Source: Desulfobacula sp.
GTDB taxonomy: Bacteria; Desulfobacterota; Desulfobacteria; Desulfobacterales; Desulfobacteraceae
Direction: 5' to 3'
Assembly: GCA_023701135.1 (NCBI GenBank)
Contig: JAMPXP010000012.1
Location: forward strand, 1-64,000
Length of the DNA: 64,000 bases
In this document: one piece after another, positions 1 to 8,058 of the stretch
How the letters are laid out: each line of letters opens with the position of its first letter
How positions within the stretch are numbered: the stretch's first letter is position 1
Made by a program: the position numbers and the translations under genes
The notes under the pieces: model-generated
Told to the model about the DNA's origin: nothing
Databases searched by the model: none
What the model saw: only the letters and a program-made list of their open reading frames with translations

Positions 1-649
1 ACCGATCAAAGAAAAATCATACAATCCCCATAGCCGCCTCGGGGCTGAAATAACCTTCAGTTCATCCATTTAATCGATTTGTTGCAAGGCTGAAAAGAAA
101 TTCAACTGGGCATTGTGGCATGCAACAATCGATTAAACGCTCTTCCATCTTTGAACGCCAATCACGCTGGGATAATGGGCGTTGAATTCTTTTGGTATTG
201 GTGATCCGATTCACAAGAAAGACGTGTGGACTAATACCAGTTCAAGCTTGATTTTCAAGTTAAAAATTCCCTGCAGATTATCCCTGTGATTCTGTTGCAG
301 AATCAGGTTTATCTCCAATTAAAAACAATTCGGGGAATCCTTTCTGAATAAACTATATTTTCACACAAGCTGATTTGTTTAAATATATTTACAGCCTCCA
401 AAGATGTTGATATGGATTTCCAGAATGTGTTTCATGATTTATTTATTCGGATATTATTACAAATTAACATGATATACAGATCCACACATTAATTTGTTCT
501 ACAAAAATATGGTAACCAATGGGGTCGAGAATGAACCAAGGGGTCGGACCAAGAAATTATTACAACCATTTGTTTTTAAAGGGGCTTTAACTGGGCAGAA
601 ATGATTATCTCCAACTAAATTCAAACTAATAAATACCTATCAAAAAAAT
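1..649. other. AT-rich intergenic region without a recognised gene
   Basis: No convincing coding sequence is visible on either strand. The base composition is much more AT-rich than the rest of the window. An imperfect inverted repeat (arms about 69-86 and 121-137, 34-nt loop, one unpaired base) lies near the left edge. A 30-bp sequence at 540-569 recurs after the next gene. This may be decayed mobile or intergenic-repeat DNA, which is an inference. Confidence 0.5.
540..569 (+). repeat. Direct repeat, copy 1 (GGGGTCGGACCAAG type)
   Basis: Starts with GGGGTCGGACCAAG and continues with an AT-rich half ending in CAACCA. It recurs in the same orientation at 1151-1180 with one inserted base and a few changes. 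The two copies bracket the small membrane protein gene at 650-1132. A partial GGGGTCGAGA lies just upstream at 520-529. Confidence 0.7.
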
Positions 650-1132
650 ATGAATAAAACACTGGAATTGATTAAGAAAGTATGGGGAAAAATAAGATCC
701 TTTTTTAAGAATCTGTCTGAAAAAATAAAATCAACTACTGAGATTGTTTATAATGAAAGAGTCTCGCTTTTTTTGTTAGTCATTATTGGACTACTATTTC
801 AAAAAAATGCTCCTCTTCCATCTCCTACTTTTCTATGTCAGAGCGTAACGACAAAGAGCACTTTTGGGATAACAAATACAAGGATCGGTCCTGATTTGGA
901 GTGTATGGCTTTACAGTCTGGAGAACAGAAGAGCGGACACGAATACCAAATGAAAGAATTAGAAAAAAAGCAAGAGCATGAAATTATAAAAATGTTCATG
1001 GAATTTAGTCTGAGCGAGCGTAGTGATAATATCACTAAGGTTGCTGCGATGATATATTTAGGCAAAGTTGATCCAAGATATGAAAAAGCACTTATTGAGG
1101 CTCTCAAAAAAGAGGCCAATACCTCTCAATAA
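650..1132 (+). CDS. Hypothetical membrane-anchored protein, 160 aa
   Basis: I do not recognise this protein. The first 37 residues are lysine-rich and amphipathic. One hydrophobic segment follows (about residues 38-50, SLFLLVIIGLLF), so a single membrane anchor is likely. A polar central stretch leads into a charged, probably helical C-terminus (about 95-155, EKKQEHEIIKMF and later KALIEALKKE). No catalytic motif is visible. The start has no clear Shine-Dalgarno sequence. The gene is markedly AT-rich compared with the rest of the window and is bracketed by two copies of a 30-bp direct repeat, which suggests acquired DNA. It stands alone, with no operon partner. It could be a non-functional open frame, although the length and membrane segment argue for a real gene. 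Confidence 0.5.
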   Translation: MNKTLELIKKVWGKIRSFFKNLSEKIKSTTEIVYNERVSLFLLVIIGLLFQKNAPLPSPTFLCQSVTTKSTFGITNTRIGPDLECMALQSGEQKSGHEYQMKELEKKQEHEIIKMFMEFSLSERSDNITKVAAMIYLGKVDPRYEKALIEALKKEANTSQ

Positions 1133-1150
1133 CAAGAAAAACAAGAAAAG

Positions 1151-1180
1151 GGGGTCGGACCAAGCAAATAATTGCAACCA
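1151..1180 (+). repeat. Direct repeat, copy 2 (GGGGTCGGACCAAG type)
   Basis: Near-identical to 540-569: the first 14 bases match exactly, then an AT-rich half with one extra base, ending in CAACCA. It lies 18 bp past the stop of the orphan membrane protein gene. Confidence 0.7.
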
Positions 1181-1419
1181 AATGATAATAAATGATAAAA
1201 TTTTTCAACTGATAGATCATGATAAAAGGACCAGATATTGGTTCTGAGTTGACGGATATCCTTAATATTTTTCACTGAGGACTATGTCAAAAACGAAATC
1301 CACAAAATGAAGGGTTTAGAGGTCCGGACTATTATTAAAAGTCTGGGGATTATTTGACTTTTACAAGTAACAAAACGTTTTGCAGTTGGAGAGAGATTGA
1401 TCCTCTCCACAAAAACAAT

Positions 1420-1467
1420 GCGCGGCACTAAGGCGTGACAATAACATGTCACGCCTTAGTGCCGCGC
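1420..1467 (-). terminator. Perfect 21-bp hairpin, probable terminator of the Hdr-MetF operon
   Basis: The arms 1420-1440 and 1447-1467 are exact reverse complements around a 6-nt loop. Read on the minus strand it begins 18 bases after the metF stop codon and is followed by a T-rich tail (complement of AAAAACAA). This fits intrinsic termination of the long minus-strand operon. The stem is unusually long and perfect for a terminator. Confidence 0.75.
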
Positions 1468-1485
1468 GGCAAAAATAATATGAGA

Positions 1486-2418
1486 TCAGACCTTGGGTCT
1501 GGGCAGAACCCCGGCTCTTTCGGCGATTTCCGGGACCTTGTGCTCCCATTCAATGGCCATGAGGTGGACCCCGGCCACGCCCTTCATTTCCTTGAATTCC
1601 TGGATCTGTTCCAGGGCGAATTTGATGCCCTCCTCGGCCTGGTCTTTCTTGTCCACGCCTTTCAGGCGTTTGATCAGGGATTCGGGAATATCCATGCCCG
1701 GCACATATTTGGACATGAAATTGGCCATGCCTGCATTTTTCATGGGCGTGACCCCGGCCAGGATATAGCAGCGTTCATGGAGGCCCATGTCCACCACCTT
1801 TTTCATGAAATCCCGGAATTTTTCCATGTTGAAGATGCACTGGGTCTGAATGAAATCCGCGCCGGCCGCTATCTTGTTGGCCAGGCGGTAGGGCCGGTAT
1901 TCATAGGGATCGGCAAAGGGATTGGCCGCCGCGCCGATGAACATTTTGGGCGCCACATCAATGTCTTCGTCGTTGAGGAATTTGCCCTCGTCCCGCATTT
2001 TTTTGACCATGGTAATCAATTGCATGGAATCGATATCATGAACATTTTTGGCGTCGGGGTGGTTGCCGAAGGACTGGTGGTCGCCGGAAAGGCAGAGCAT
2101 GTTCCGGACTCCCAGGGCATAGGCGCCCAGGATATCGCTCATCATGGCCAGGCGGTTCCTGTCCCGGCAGACCATCTGGAAATTGGGCTCCAGCCCCTGT
2201 TCCATCATGAGAATCGATCCGGCCCAGGAGGACATGCGGACCACGGCGGTCTGGTTATCGGTCATATTGACGGCATCCACCTTGCCCACCAGGTGGCTGA
2301 GTTTTTCTTTCAGGTGTTCGACATTGGCGCCCTTTGGCGGCCCGCATTCTCCCGTGAATGCGAAATGTCCGGCCTTCAGAACCTTTTCAAGATTACTGCC
2401 TGATTTAAGCTCACTCAT
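1486..2418 (-). CDS. metF: Methylenetetrahydrofolate reductase MetF
   Basis: This 310-residue protein has the TIM-barrel MTHFR fold. Visible family features are the N-terminal GECGPPKG segment, the VNMTDNQ strand, the LCLSGDH loop around residue 115 and the FIQTQCIFN strand in the C-terminal half. It reduces methylene-THF to methyl-THF, or the reverse when acetyl-CoA is oxidised. It is the last gene of the operon, 21 bp after metV. The start follows AAGGAGAG. MetF paired with MetV and Hdr/MvhD subunits is the arrangement known from Moorella thermoacetica, where MetFV-HdrABC-MvhD form one complex. The direction of catalysis here is inferred from context only. Confidence 0.93.
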   Translation of the reverse strand: MSELKSGSNLEKVLKAGHFAFTGECGPPKGANVEHLKEKLSHLVGKVDAVNMTDNQTAVVRMSSWAGSILMMEQGLEPNFQMVCRDRNRLAMMSDILGAYALGVRNMLCLSGDHQSFGNHPDAKNVHDIDSMQLITMVKKMRDEGKFLNDEDIDVAPKMFIGAAANPFADPYEYRPYRLANKIAAGADFIQTQCIFNMEKFRDFMKKVVDMGLHERCYILAGVTPMKNAGMANFMSKYVPGMDIPESLIKRLKGVDKKDQAEEGIKFALEQIQEFKEMKGVAGVHLMAIEWEHKVPEIAERAGVLPRPKV

Positions 2419-2439
2419 GTTGGTTCTCTCCTTTATCTT

Positions 2440-3117
2440 TTAAATATTTCCCTGAACCAGTTCTTCCCTGATGCTCCGTCTGGGTCCGCCGTCTCTGGCG
2501 GTTTTCCAGCTCTTGATGGGTTTGACGCCAATGAGGTCGTCCAGGCGGCCGGATTCCATCTTCTTTTTCACAATGGCATCCCAGATGCAGAGGGTATCCT
2601 TGTTGACCTCGCAAACGCCCTTGGATGATCCGCCGCAGGGTCCGTTCATGAGGCTTTTGGCGCACCGGGCAATGGGGCAGAGCCCGCCGAAATTGTGAAT
2701 GGCGCAGGACCCGCACCCGGCGCAGCGCTCCTCCCAGATCCCGTGCTGGACGGCGCCGCCGAAAAAGGTAGTATTGACGCCGGGATAAAAGGTCTGGTCC
2801 TTGTACATTTCCGACAGGAACTGGGGCCCGACGCCGCAGGCAAGGGAAACGGCGGCCTCATAGTTTCCCACAACATCGCGGATCCCGGCCACATATTCGG
2901 TATCGCACTGCCGTTCCAGGACCTGGATGTCAATGTCAATATCGTTTCCCTCTTTTTTCCGGGCGATTTTCATGGAAGCGGCCAGGATCTCAACTTCCTT
3001 TAACCCGCCCACATTGCAGACGGTCACGCATCCCTTGCATCCCAAAATGAGAATCTTTTTTTTATCCGCCACCATGGCCAATATTTCCTGGAGAGATTTT
3101 CGATCTGCTACTATCAT
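2440..3117 (-). CDS. metV: MetV, methylenetetrahydrofolate reductase C-terminal zinc/iron-sulfur subunit
   Basis: This 225-residue protein matches the MetV (MTHFR C-terminal domain) family. The N-terminal half has the LILGCKGCVTVCNVGG segment (about 28-43). The C-terminal half is cysteine-rich: CAGCGSC about 132-138, then CPIARC and GPCGG around 147-163. MetV binds MetF and is thought to carry electrons from the Hdr module to the MetF flavin. It has a GGAAGG ribosome-binding site and lies between mvhD (33 bp upstream) and metF (21 bp downstream). The pair metV-metF downstream of mvhD strongly supports a multi-subunit reductase. Confidence 0.9.
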   Translation of the reverse strand: MIVADRKSLQEILAMVADKKKILILGCKGCVTVCNVGGLKEVEILAASMKIARKKEGNDIDIDIQVLERQCDTEYVAGIRDVVGNYEAAVSLACGVGPQFLSEMYKDQTFYPGVNTTFFGGAVQHGIWEERCAGCGSCAIHNFGGLCPIARCAKSLMNGPCGGSSKGVCEVNKDTLCIWDAIVKKKMESGRLDDLIGVKPIKSWKTARDGGPRRSIREELVQGNI

Positions 3118-3150
3118 GATTCACCTTCCATTTATTTTTTGTTCAATATT

Positions 3151-3579
3151 TCACGCCGCATGGGATTTTTTCTTTATCGGACTGGGTCCCAATTGCCTTA
3201 TCCGGTCCGTCATTTCCCTTGCAATCTCGGCAAATCTGGCGCCCTGGGCCGAAGACAGGTTGAACATCTCCACCCGTTCCGGCTCAATACCGATCTCCGT
3301 CAATGTCTTTTTAACATAGGCCACTTTTTTTCTGGCCTTGAGATTGCCGGATATATAATGGCATTCCCCTTCCAGACAACCGGCCACATATACCCCGTCC
3401 GCCCCGTCTTCAACGGCATTCAGAAGGTGAAGAATATCCACCCTTCCCGTGCACGGCACCTGAATGATTTTGATGTCTGCAGGATAGGACAGTCTCATGG
3501 AACCTGCCAGGTCCCCGGCTGCATACGCTCAATACTGGCAGCAGAATGCGATGATCCTGGGTTCAAATTCTTGGGTCAT
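3151..3579 (-). CDS. mvhD: MvhD, iron-sulfur electron-transfer subunit, probable selenoprotein (UGA at codon 17)
   Basis: MvhD passes electrons between HdrA and a partner enzyme through a [2Fe-2S] cluster. An uninterrupted open frame starts only at 3498 (115 aa) and lacks the family N-terminus. Reading through an in-frame TGA (3529-3531) restores it: start ATG 3577-3579 with a GGAGG site, then EPRIIAFCCQY-U-AYAAGD, which parallels the Cys motif FCCxxCxxAGAD of standard MvhD with selenocysteine at a Cys position. The rest is typical: VPCTGRVD, GADGVYVAGCLEGECHY. Full length is 142 residues, normal for the family. A hairpin follows the TGA at 3499-3515. The gene lies between hdrA and metV. A nonsense mutation is the alternative, but the Cys-to-UGA position makes it unlikely. 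Confidence 0.88.
3499..3531 (-). promoter_or_regulatory. Candidate bacterial SECIS element in mvhD
   Basis: The UGA codon is at 3529-3531. Thirteen bases later comes a six-pair stem (GGGACC with GGTTCC, one G-T wobble; 3510-3515 and 3499-3504) closed by the loop TGGCA. The loop GG lies 20 nt after the UGA. This matches the general form of bacterial SECIS elements: a short stem, a G-containing small loop, and roughly 16-37 nt spacing. Confidence 0.7.
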
Positions 3580-3614
3580 GATGATCCTCCGTTATTCAAC
3601 ATTAGGTCAGTGAA

Positions 3615-6600
3615 TTATGCCTCTTGAAACAGCGCATCGGTTTTTGCCATAATCTGCTGATCCGTAAAATGGTTCAGCCGTATTGCCTTGCCCGGACATT
3701 CCGCCACACAGGCCCCGCACCCGTGACATTCCGAGGGTTCTATCCGTGCATAACCGTCCTCGCAGATATAGGGGATGTGATAGGGACAGGTCCTGACACA
3801 GGTGAGGCAGACCGCACATTTTTCAGGGGTTACCTCGGCCACAACGCCGCCCACCATCAGGGACTCCCTGGAAAGAATGGTCATGGCCCGGGCAACGGCG
3901 GCCCTGGCCTGGGCAATGCTCTCCTCAAGGGGTTTGGGATAATGGGCCAGCCCCGCCACAAACAGGCCGTCGGAGGCAAAATCCACAGGCCGCAGCTTGG
4001 CATGGGCTTCCACCAGGAATCCGTCGCTGTTGGTGGGGACTTTGAATTTTTCAAACAGGGTCTTGTTGTCTCCGGGAACCACGGCCGAGGCCAGGACCAC
4101 CAGGTCCGGATGGATGGTGACCGGCATCTGGAGGACATGGTCAATGACCGTCAATTCCAGTTGCTTGTTGGCATCCACCCTGACCTCCGGCATTTTTTCC
4201 AGATCATACCGGATGAACAGGACCCCGAGACTCCTGGCCTTCTGGTAAAGGTCTTCCCTGAAGCCGTAGGACCGGACATCCCGGTACACCACATAGACCC
4301 GTTTCCGCTTGTCCATGGTTTTCAGGGCAATGGCGCTCTTCAAGCTATGGGTGCAGCAGACCTTGCTGCAATAGGGACGGTCATTGTTTCTAGAGCCCAC
4401 ACACTGGATAAAAACAACGGCCCTGGCCTTCTCGACCCGATGGTCGCCTTCCCGGAGGGCCGCATCCATATCCAGGTGGCTCAATACATTGGGATGCTCT
4501 TTGTACAGGTATTCATGGGGTTTATATTCGTTCCCGCCCGTGGCCAGAATCACGGCCCCGTGCTCAATGGTCGTCTTCCCACTGCTGCCTTTGACCGTGG
4601 TGATGAAATTTCCCATGGACCCGGTGAACGAATCCACTTCCGCATCCAGATACAGGCGAATGGATTCATGGGCCTTGGTTCCGGCCACCAGGGTCTCTAG
4701 ATAATCCTTGATGCTCTCACCCTGCCAGGTGGTATTCAGGTGCCGGGCAATGCCGCCCAGTTCCCCTGTTTTTTCCACCAGATGGACCTCCACTCCCTGG
4801 CTTGCTGCGCCAAGGGCCGCTTCCATGCCGGCCACGCCGCCGCCCACCACCAGAAGGGATTTTTTGATATCCAGGCTGACCTGGTGCAGGGGTTCGATGA
4901 GGGCTGCCTTGGCCACGGCCATGCGGACCAGGTCCTTGGCCTTTTCCGTGGCTTTGTCCGGATCCTTCATATGGACCCAGGTATTCTGATCCCGGATATT
5001 GGCCATCTCGAACAGATATTTGTTCAGGCCGGCATCCCGGATGGTTTCCTGGAACAGGGGCTCGTGGGTCCGGGGCGAACAGGCCGCCACAATGACCCGA
5101 TTGAGCTGGTGTTCCTTGATGATCTGCTTCATATGGTCCTGGGAATCCTGGGAACAGGTAAAGAGCTTGTCTTCTACATGGACCACATAGGGAAGGGTGG
5201 CGGCGTAATCCCGGACGGCCGGTACATCGGCAATGCCGCCGATATTGATCCCGCAGTTGCAGACCCAGACCCCGATCCTGGGTTTCTGGCCGGTGAAATC
5301 GTTTTCCGGCGGCAGCACCTTGGTTTTGGTCTGGCTCCACCGGTCGGCGGCCAGGGACATGGTGGCGCTGGAAGCTGCGGCAGAGGCTTCCATGACCGAA
5401 GCGGGAATATCCTTGGGTTCCTGGAAGGTGCCGCAGACATAGATCCCTTTTCTGCTGGTGCTGACCGGGGACAGGTTCCCGGTTTTGGCAAAGCCGTGGG
5501 AGTTGAGTTCAATCCCCATTTTTTCGGCCAGGGCCTGGGCATCCTTATTGGGCGCAAGCCCGATGGACAGGACCACCATATCGAAAATCTCTTCCACCAT
5601 GGATCCGGCTTCCGTGGAATAGACCAGGCGGTAGGTATCTCCGGGCTCGGGAAAAACCGAATGAATCCTGGACCGGATAAAACGGACCCCGCTGTCATCC
5701 TGGGCTCTCAGATTATACCTGTCAAATTCCTTTCCATGGGTTCTCATGTCCATGAAAAAGATGGCCGTATCCAGGTCATTGCCGCTGTGCTCCTTTGCAA
5801 TGACAGCCTGTTTATTGGCGTACATGCAGCAGACGCCGGAACAATAGGCATGGTCCCCTTTATTGATATCCCTTGACCCCACACACTGGAGCCAGGCGAT
5901 CTTTTTGGGTTCCCTGTGATCGGACGGCCTGACCAGGTGTCCGCCATAGGGACCCGATGCCGACAATATCCTTTCAAATTCCAGGCTGGTCATGATATTG
6001 GGACTGTGGCCGTAACAATAGGGGGTCATCTGGGTGGGTTCAAAGGGCGTAAAGCCGGGGGAAAGAATAACAGCGCCCACGTTCAGGGTATGCTCGGTCA
6101 GGGTCATGGAATGGTCCACGGCATGGGCCAGACAGGCATCCACACACTGGAGGCATTCGGAACAATACCCGCAGTTCAGGCACCGGGCCGCTTCCTTTTG
6201 TCCTTCTTCCTCACCATAGCCCAGTTCCACCTCGTCAAAATTCCCCAATCGTTTTTCAAGGGCCAGCTCGGGCATTTTGGCTCGTTTTTCCTGTTGCATC
6301 TCATCGGGGACCGGTCTGTATTGGGGGTTATTCACCTGGGGAAGCTGCCTCCCCTCTTCCATATCAAGACCTTTTAGATACCGGTAAATGGATTCGGCGG
6401 CTTCCATGCCGGCTGCAACAGCAGCAATGGCAACGCTGGGCCCGGTCTGGACGTCGCCGCCGGCAAAGACCCCTTCCCGGTCCGTGGCCAGGGTCACGGG
6501 ATTCACCTCGGTGGTGTCCCATTTGCTGATCTTAAGCCCGGTCAGATTCTCCAGGGCGGACAGATCCGGTCTCTGGCCGATGGCCGGGATAAGCTGATCG

Positions 6601-8042
6601 ATTTCCATGTCATATTCGCTTCCGGGTACGGGGATGGGACGTCTCCGGCCCGAGGTATCGGGTTCGCCCAGTTCCATTTTGATCACCCGGACGGCCTTGA
6701 CTTTGCCGTTTTCTTCGATGAGCTTCTGGGGCGCGGCCAGGTAAACGATCTGGGTTCCTTCTTCTTCGGCCGCATGAATTTCCTCTTCCCAGGCCGGCAT
6801 TTCCTTGCGGGTCCTGCGATAGAGGAGAGTGACCTCTTCGGCTCCCATTCTCAGGGCCGCCCTGGCCACGTCAATGGCCACGTTGCCGCCGCCGATGATC
6901 CCGACCCGTTTGCCCACCCGGGTTTTACCGGTGAGATTCAGTTCACGGAGGAAATCAACGCCCTGGCGGACTCCGTCCAGGTCTTCGCCGGGGATGCCCA
7001 GGGTAATGCCCTTATGGGCGCCGAGTCCCAGGAATACGGCATCAAATCCGTCGGCCAAAAGGCTGTCCACGGTAAAATCTTTGCCGAGCCGGGTATTGAG
7101 TTTGATTTCAACCCCCAGGTTGGTGATGACCTCGATGTCCTTGTCCAGGACTTCCCGGGGCAGGCGATGGTCGGGGATGCCCACCCGGAGCATGCCGCCG
7201 GCCTGGGGCAGGGCTTCAAAGATCACGCTGTCCACCCCTTTCCGGGCCAGGTGATACCCGGCGGAAAGCCCGGCCGGGCCTGATCCGATAATGGCGACTT
7301 TTTTGCCGATCTTTGCCGCACAATCGATCTTGACCTTGCGCGGGTCAAAACTGTCGGCGGCCAGGCGTTTCAGATCCCGGATGGCCACAGGCTCGTCCAC
7401 CTCGCATCTTCTGCAGGCGTTTTCGCATTCGTGGGGACAGACCCTGCCCAGGACCCCGGGCAGGGGCAGTTGTTCCATGATGATCTCCAGGGCCTCTTCG
7501 TATTTTCCCTGCTTGACCATCTGGACATAGCCCTGGACATTGAGTCCGGCAGGGCAGGTCAAACGGCAGGGGGCCTTGTCTTTTTTCTCTATGCTGAAGC
7601 CCGATGGCATGGCCTGGGGATAGAGCTTAAACGCCGCCTTCCTGTCCCGGAGTTCCTCATCAAACCGGCTGGGCAGCTCCACGGGGCAGACATTGGCGCA
7701 TTCTCCGCAGGCCGTGCATTTGGAGAGGTCAATGAATCTGGGTTGTTGTTTTAATTTTACCTTAAAATCGCCTTCCTCACCTGTCAATGATTCAATCTCG
7801 GTCATCGTTAACAGCTTGATGTTCAGATGCCTGCCCGCCTCCACCAGCTTGGGGGAGATGATGCACATGGAGCAGTCGTTGGTGGGAAAGGTTTTATCGA
7901 GCTGGGCCATTGTTCCGCCAATGGCTGTGTTTTTATCCACGAGGTATACATAGTATCCGGAATCCGCCAGATCCAGGGATGCCTGGATACCTGCAATGCC
8001 GGCGCCGACAACCATCACCGACCCTCTACCGTTTTCGGCCAT
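3615..8042 (-). CDS. Giant HdrA-type flavoprotein: split HdrA with inserted NfnB/GltD-like NAD(P)H module, fused to a second HdrA (HdrL-like)
   Basis: At 1475 residues it is about twice a normal HdrA. Residues 1-120 are an HdrA N-terminus: VVGAGIAG FAD fold, then a [4Fe-4S] motif CTACGECANVCP (109-120). About 155-600 is a GltD/NfnB-like oxidoreductase with CRLTCPAG, the Cys cluster CPHECENACRRC (202-213), FAD motif IGSGPAGLS (252-260) and NAD(P) motif IIGGGNVAIDVAR (382-394). HdrA resumes near 620 with CLNCGYCSECLQCVDAC, LQCVGSRD and CSGVCC. From about 930 a second, complete HdrA follows (WVCNCGINIGG, VVGGGVAGMEAA, IQCVGSRN, CSKVCC), ending in two ferredoxin clusters (CAVCLTCVRTCP, CHGCGACVAECP). 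Such large HdrL-type proteins are known in sulfate reducers. The NAD(P)H module implies direct electron exchange with pyridine nucleotide. The start follows AGGAGG. Confidence 0.92.
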   Translation of the reverse strand: MAENGRGSVMVVGAGIAGIQASLDLADSGYYVYLVDKNTAIGGTMAQLDKTFPTNDCSMCIISPKLVEAGRHLNIKLLTMTEIESLTGEEGDFKVKLKQQPRFIDLSKCTACGECANVCPVELPSRFDEELRDRKAAFKLYPQAMPSGFSIEKKDKAPCRLTCPAGLNVQGYVQMVKQGKYEEALEIIMEQLPLPGVLGRVCPHECENACRRCEVDEPVAIRDLKRLAADSFDPRKVKIDCAAKIGKKVAIIGSGPAGLSAGYHLARKGVDSVIFEALPQAGGMLRVGIPDHRLPREVLDKDIEVITNLGVEIKLNTRLGKDFTVDSLLADGFDAVFLGLGAHKGITLGIPGEDLDGVRQGVDFLRELNLTGKTRVGKRVGIIGGGNVAIDVARAALRMGAEEVTLLYRRTRKEMPAWEEEIHAAEEEGTQIVYLAAPQKLIEENGKVKAVRVIKMELGEPDTSGRRRPIPVPGSEYDMEIDQLIPAIGQRPDLSALENLTGLKISKWDTTEVNPVTLATDREGVFAGGDVQTGPSVAIAAVAAGMEAAESIYRYLKGLDMEEGRQLPQVNNPQYRPVPDEMQQEKRAKMPELALEKRLGNFDEVELGYGEEEGQKEAARCLNCGYCSECLQCVDACLAHAVDHSMTLTEHTLNVGAVILSPGFTPFEPTQMTPYCYGHSPNIMTSLEFERILSASGPYGGHLVRPSDHREPKKIAWLQCVGSRDINKGDHAYCSGVCCMYANKQAVIAKEHSGNDLDTAIFFMDMRTHGKEFDRYNLRAQDDSGVRFIRSRIHSVFPEPGDTYRLVYSTEAGSMVEEIFDMVVLSIGLAPNKDAQALAEKMGIELNSHGFAKTGNLSPVSTSRKGIYVCGTFQEPKDIPASVMEASAAASSATMSLAADRWSQTKTKVLPPENDFTGQKPRIGVWVCNCGINIGGIADVPAVRDYAATLPYVVHVEDKLFTCSQDSQDHMKQIIKEHQLNRVIVAACSPRTHEPLFQETIRDAGLNKYLFEMANIRDQNTWVHMKDPDKATEKAKDLVRMAVAKAALIEPLHQVSLDIKKSLLVVGGGVAGMEAALGAASQGVEVHLVEKTGELGGIARHLNTTWQGESIKDYLETLVAGTKAHESIRLYLDAEVDSFTGSMGNFITTVKGSSGKTTIEHGAVILATGGNEYKPHEYLYKEHPNVLSHLDMDAALREGDHRVEKARAVVFIQCVGSRNNDRPYCSKVCCTHSLKSAIALKTMDKRKRVYVVYRDVRSYGFREDLYQKARSLGVLFIRYDLEKMPEVRVDANKQLELTVIDHVLQMPVTIHPDLVVLASAVVPGDNKTLFEKFKVPTNSDGFLVEAHAKLRPVDFASDGLFVAGLAHYPKPLEESIAQARAAVARAMTILSRESLMVGGVVAEVTPEKCAVCLTCVRTCPYHIPYICEDGYARIEPSECHGCGACVAECPGKAIRLNHFTDQQIMAKTDALFQEA

Positions 8043-8058
8043 TTGAATTCCTCCTTAT

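Larger units (their letters stand above)
1133..1485. other. Intergenic region downstream of metF
   Basis: No gene is visible. The stretch holds the second copy of the 30-bp direct repeat (1151-1180) and a very strong hairpin (1420-1467) just beyond the end of metF. The part left of the hairpin is AT-rich like the first 1.1 kb, so the boundary between ordinary chromosome and the AT-rich segment lies near 1380-1420. Confidence 0.6.

Noticed and set aside
121-260. Integron attC-like sites in the AT-rich left end
   Set aside because: Some short inverted repeats exist, but the GTTRRRY/RYYYAAC core boxes and the expected spacing are not there.
1435-2403. Long plus-strand open frame opposite metF
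   Set aside because: It is rich in His, Gly and Phe typical of an antisense reading of GC-rich coding DNA, and metF on the other strand has full family motifs.
3499-3579. MvhD start at the ATG at 3498 (115-aa form)
   Set aside because: It removes the conserved N-terminal Cys motif and has no ribosome-binding site. The ATG at 3579 with GGAGG is better.
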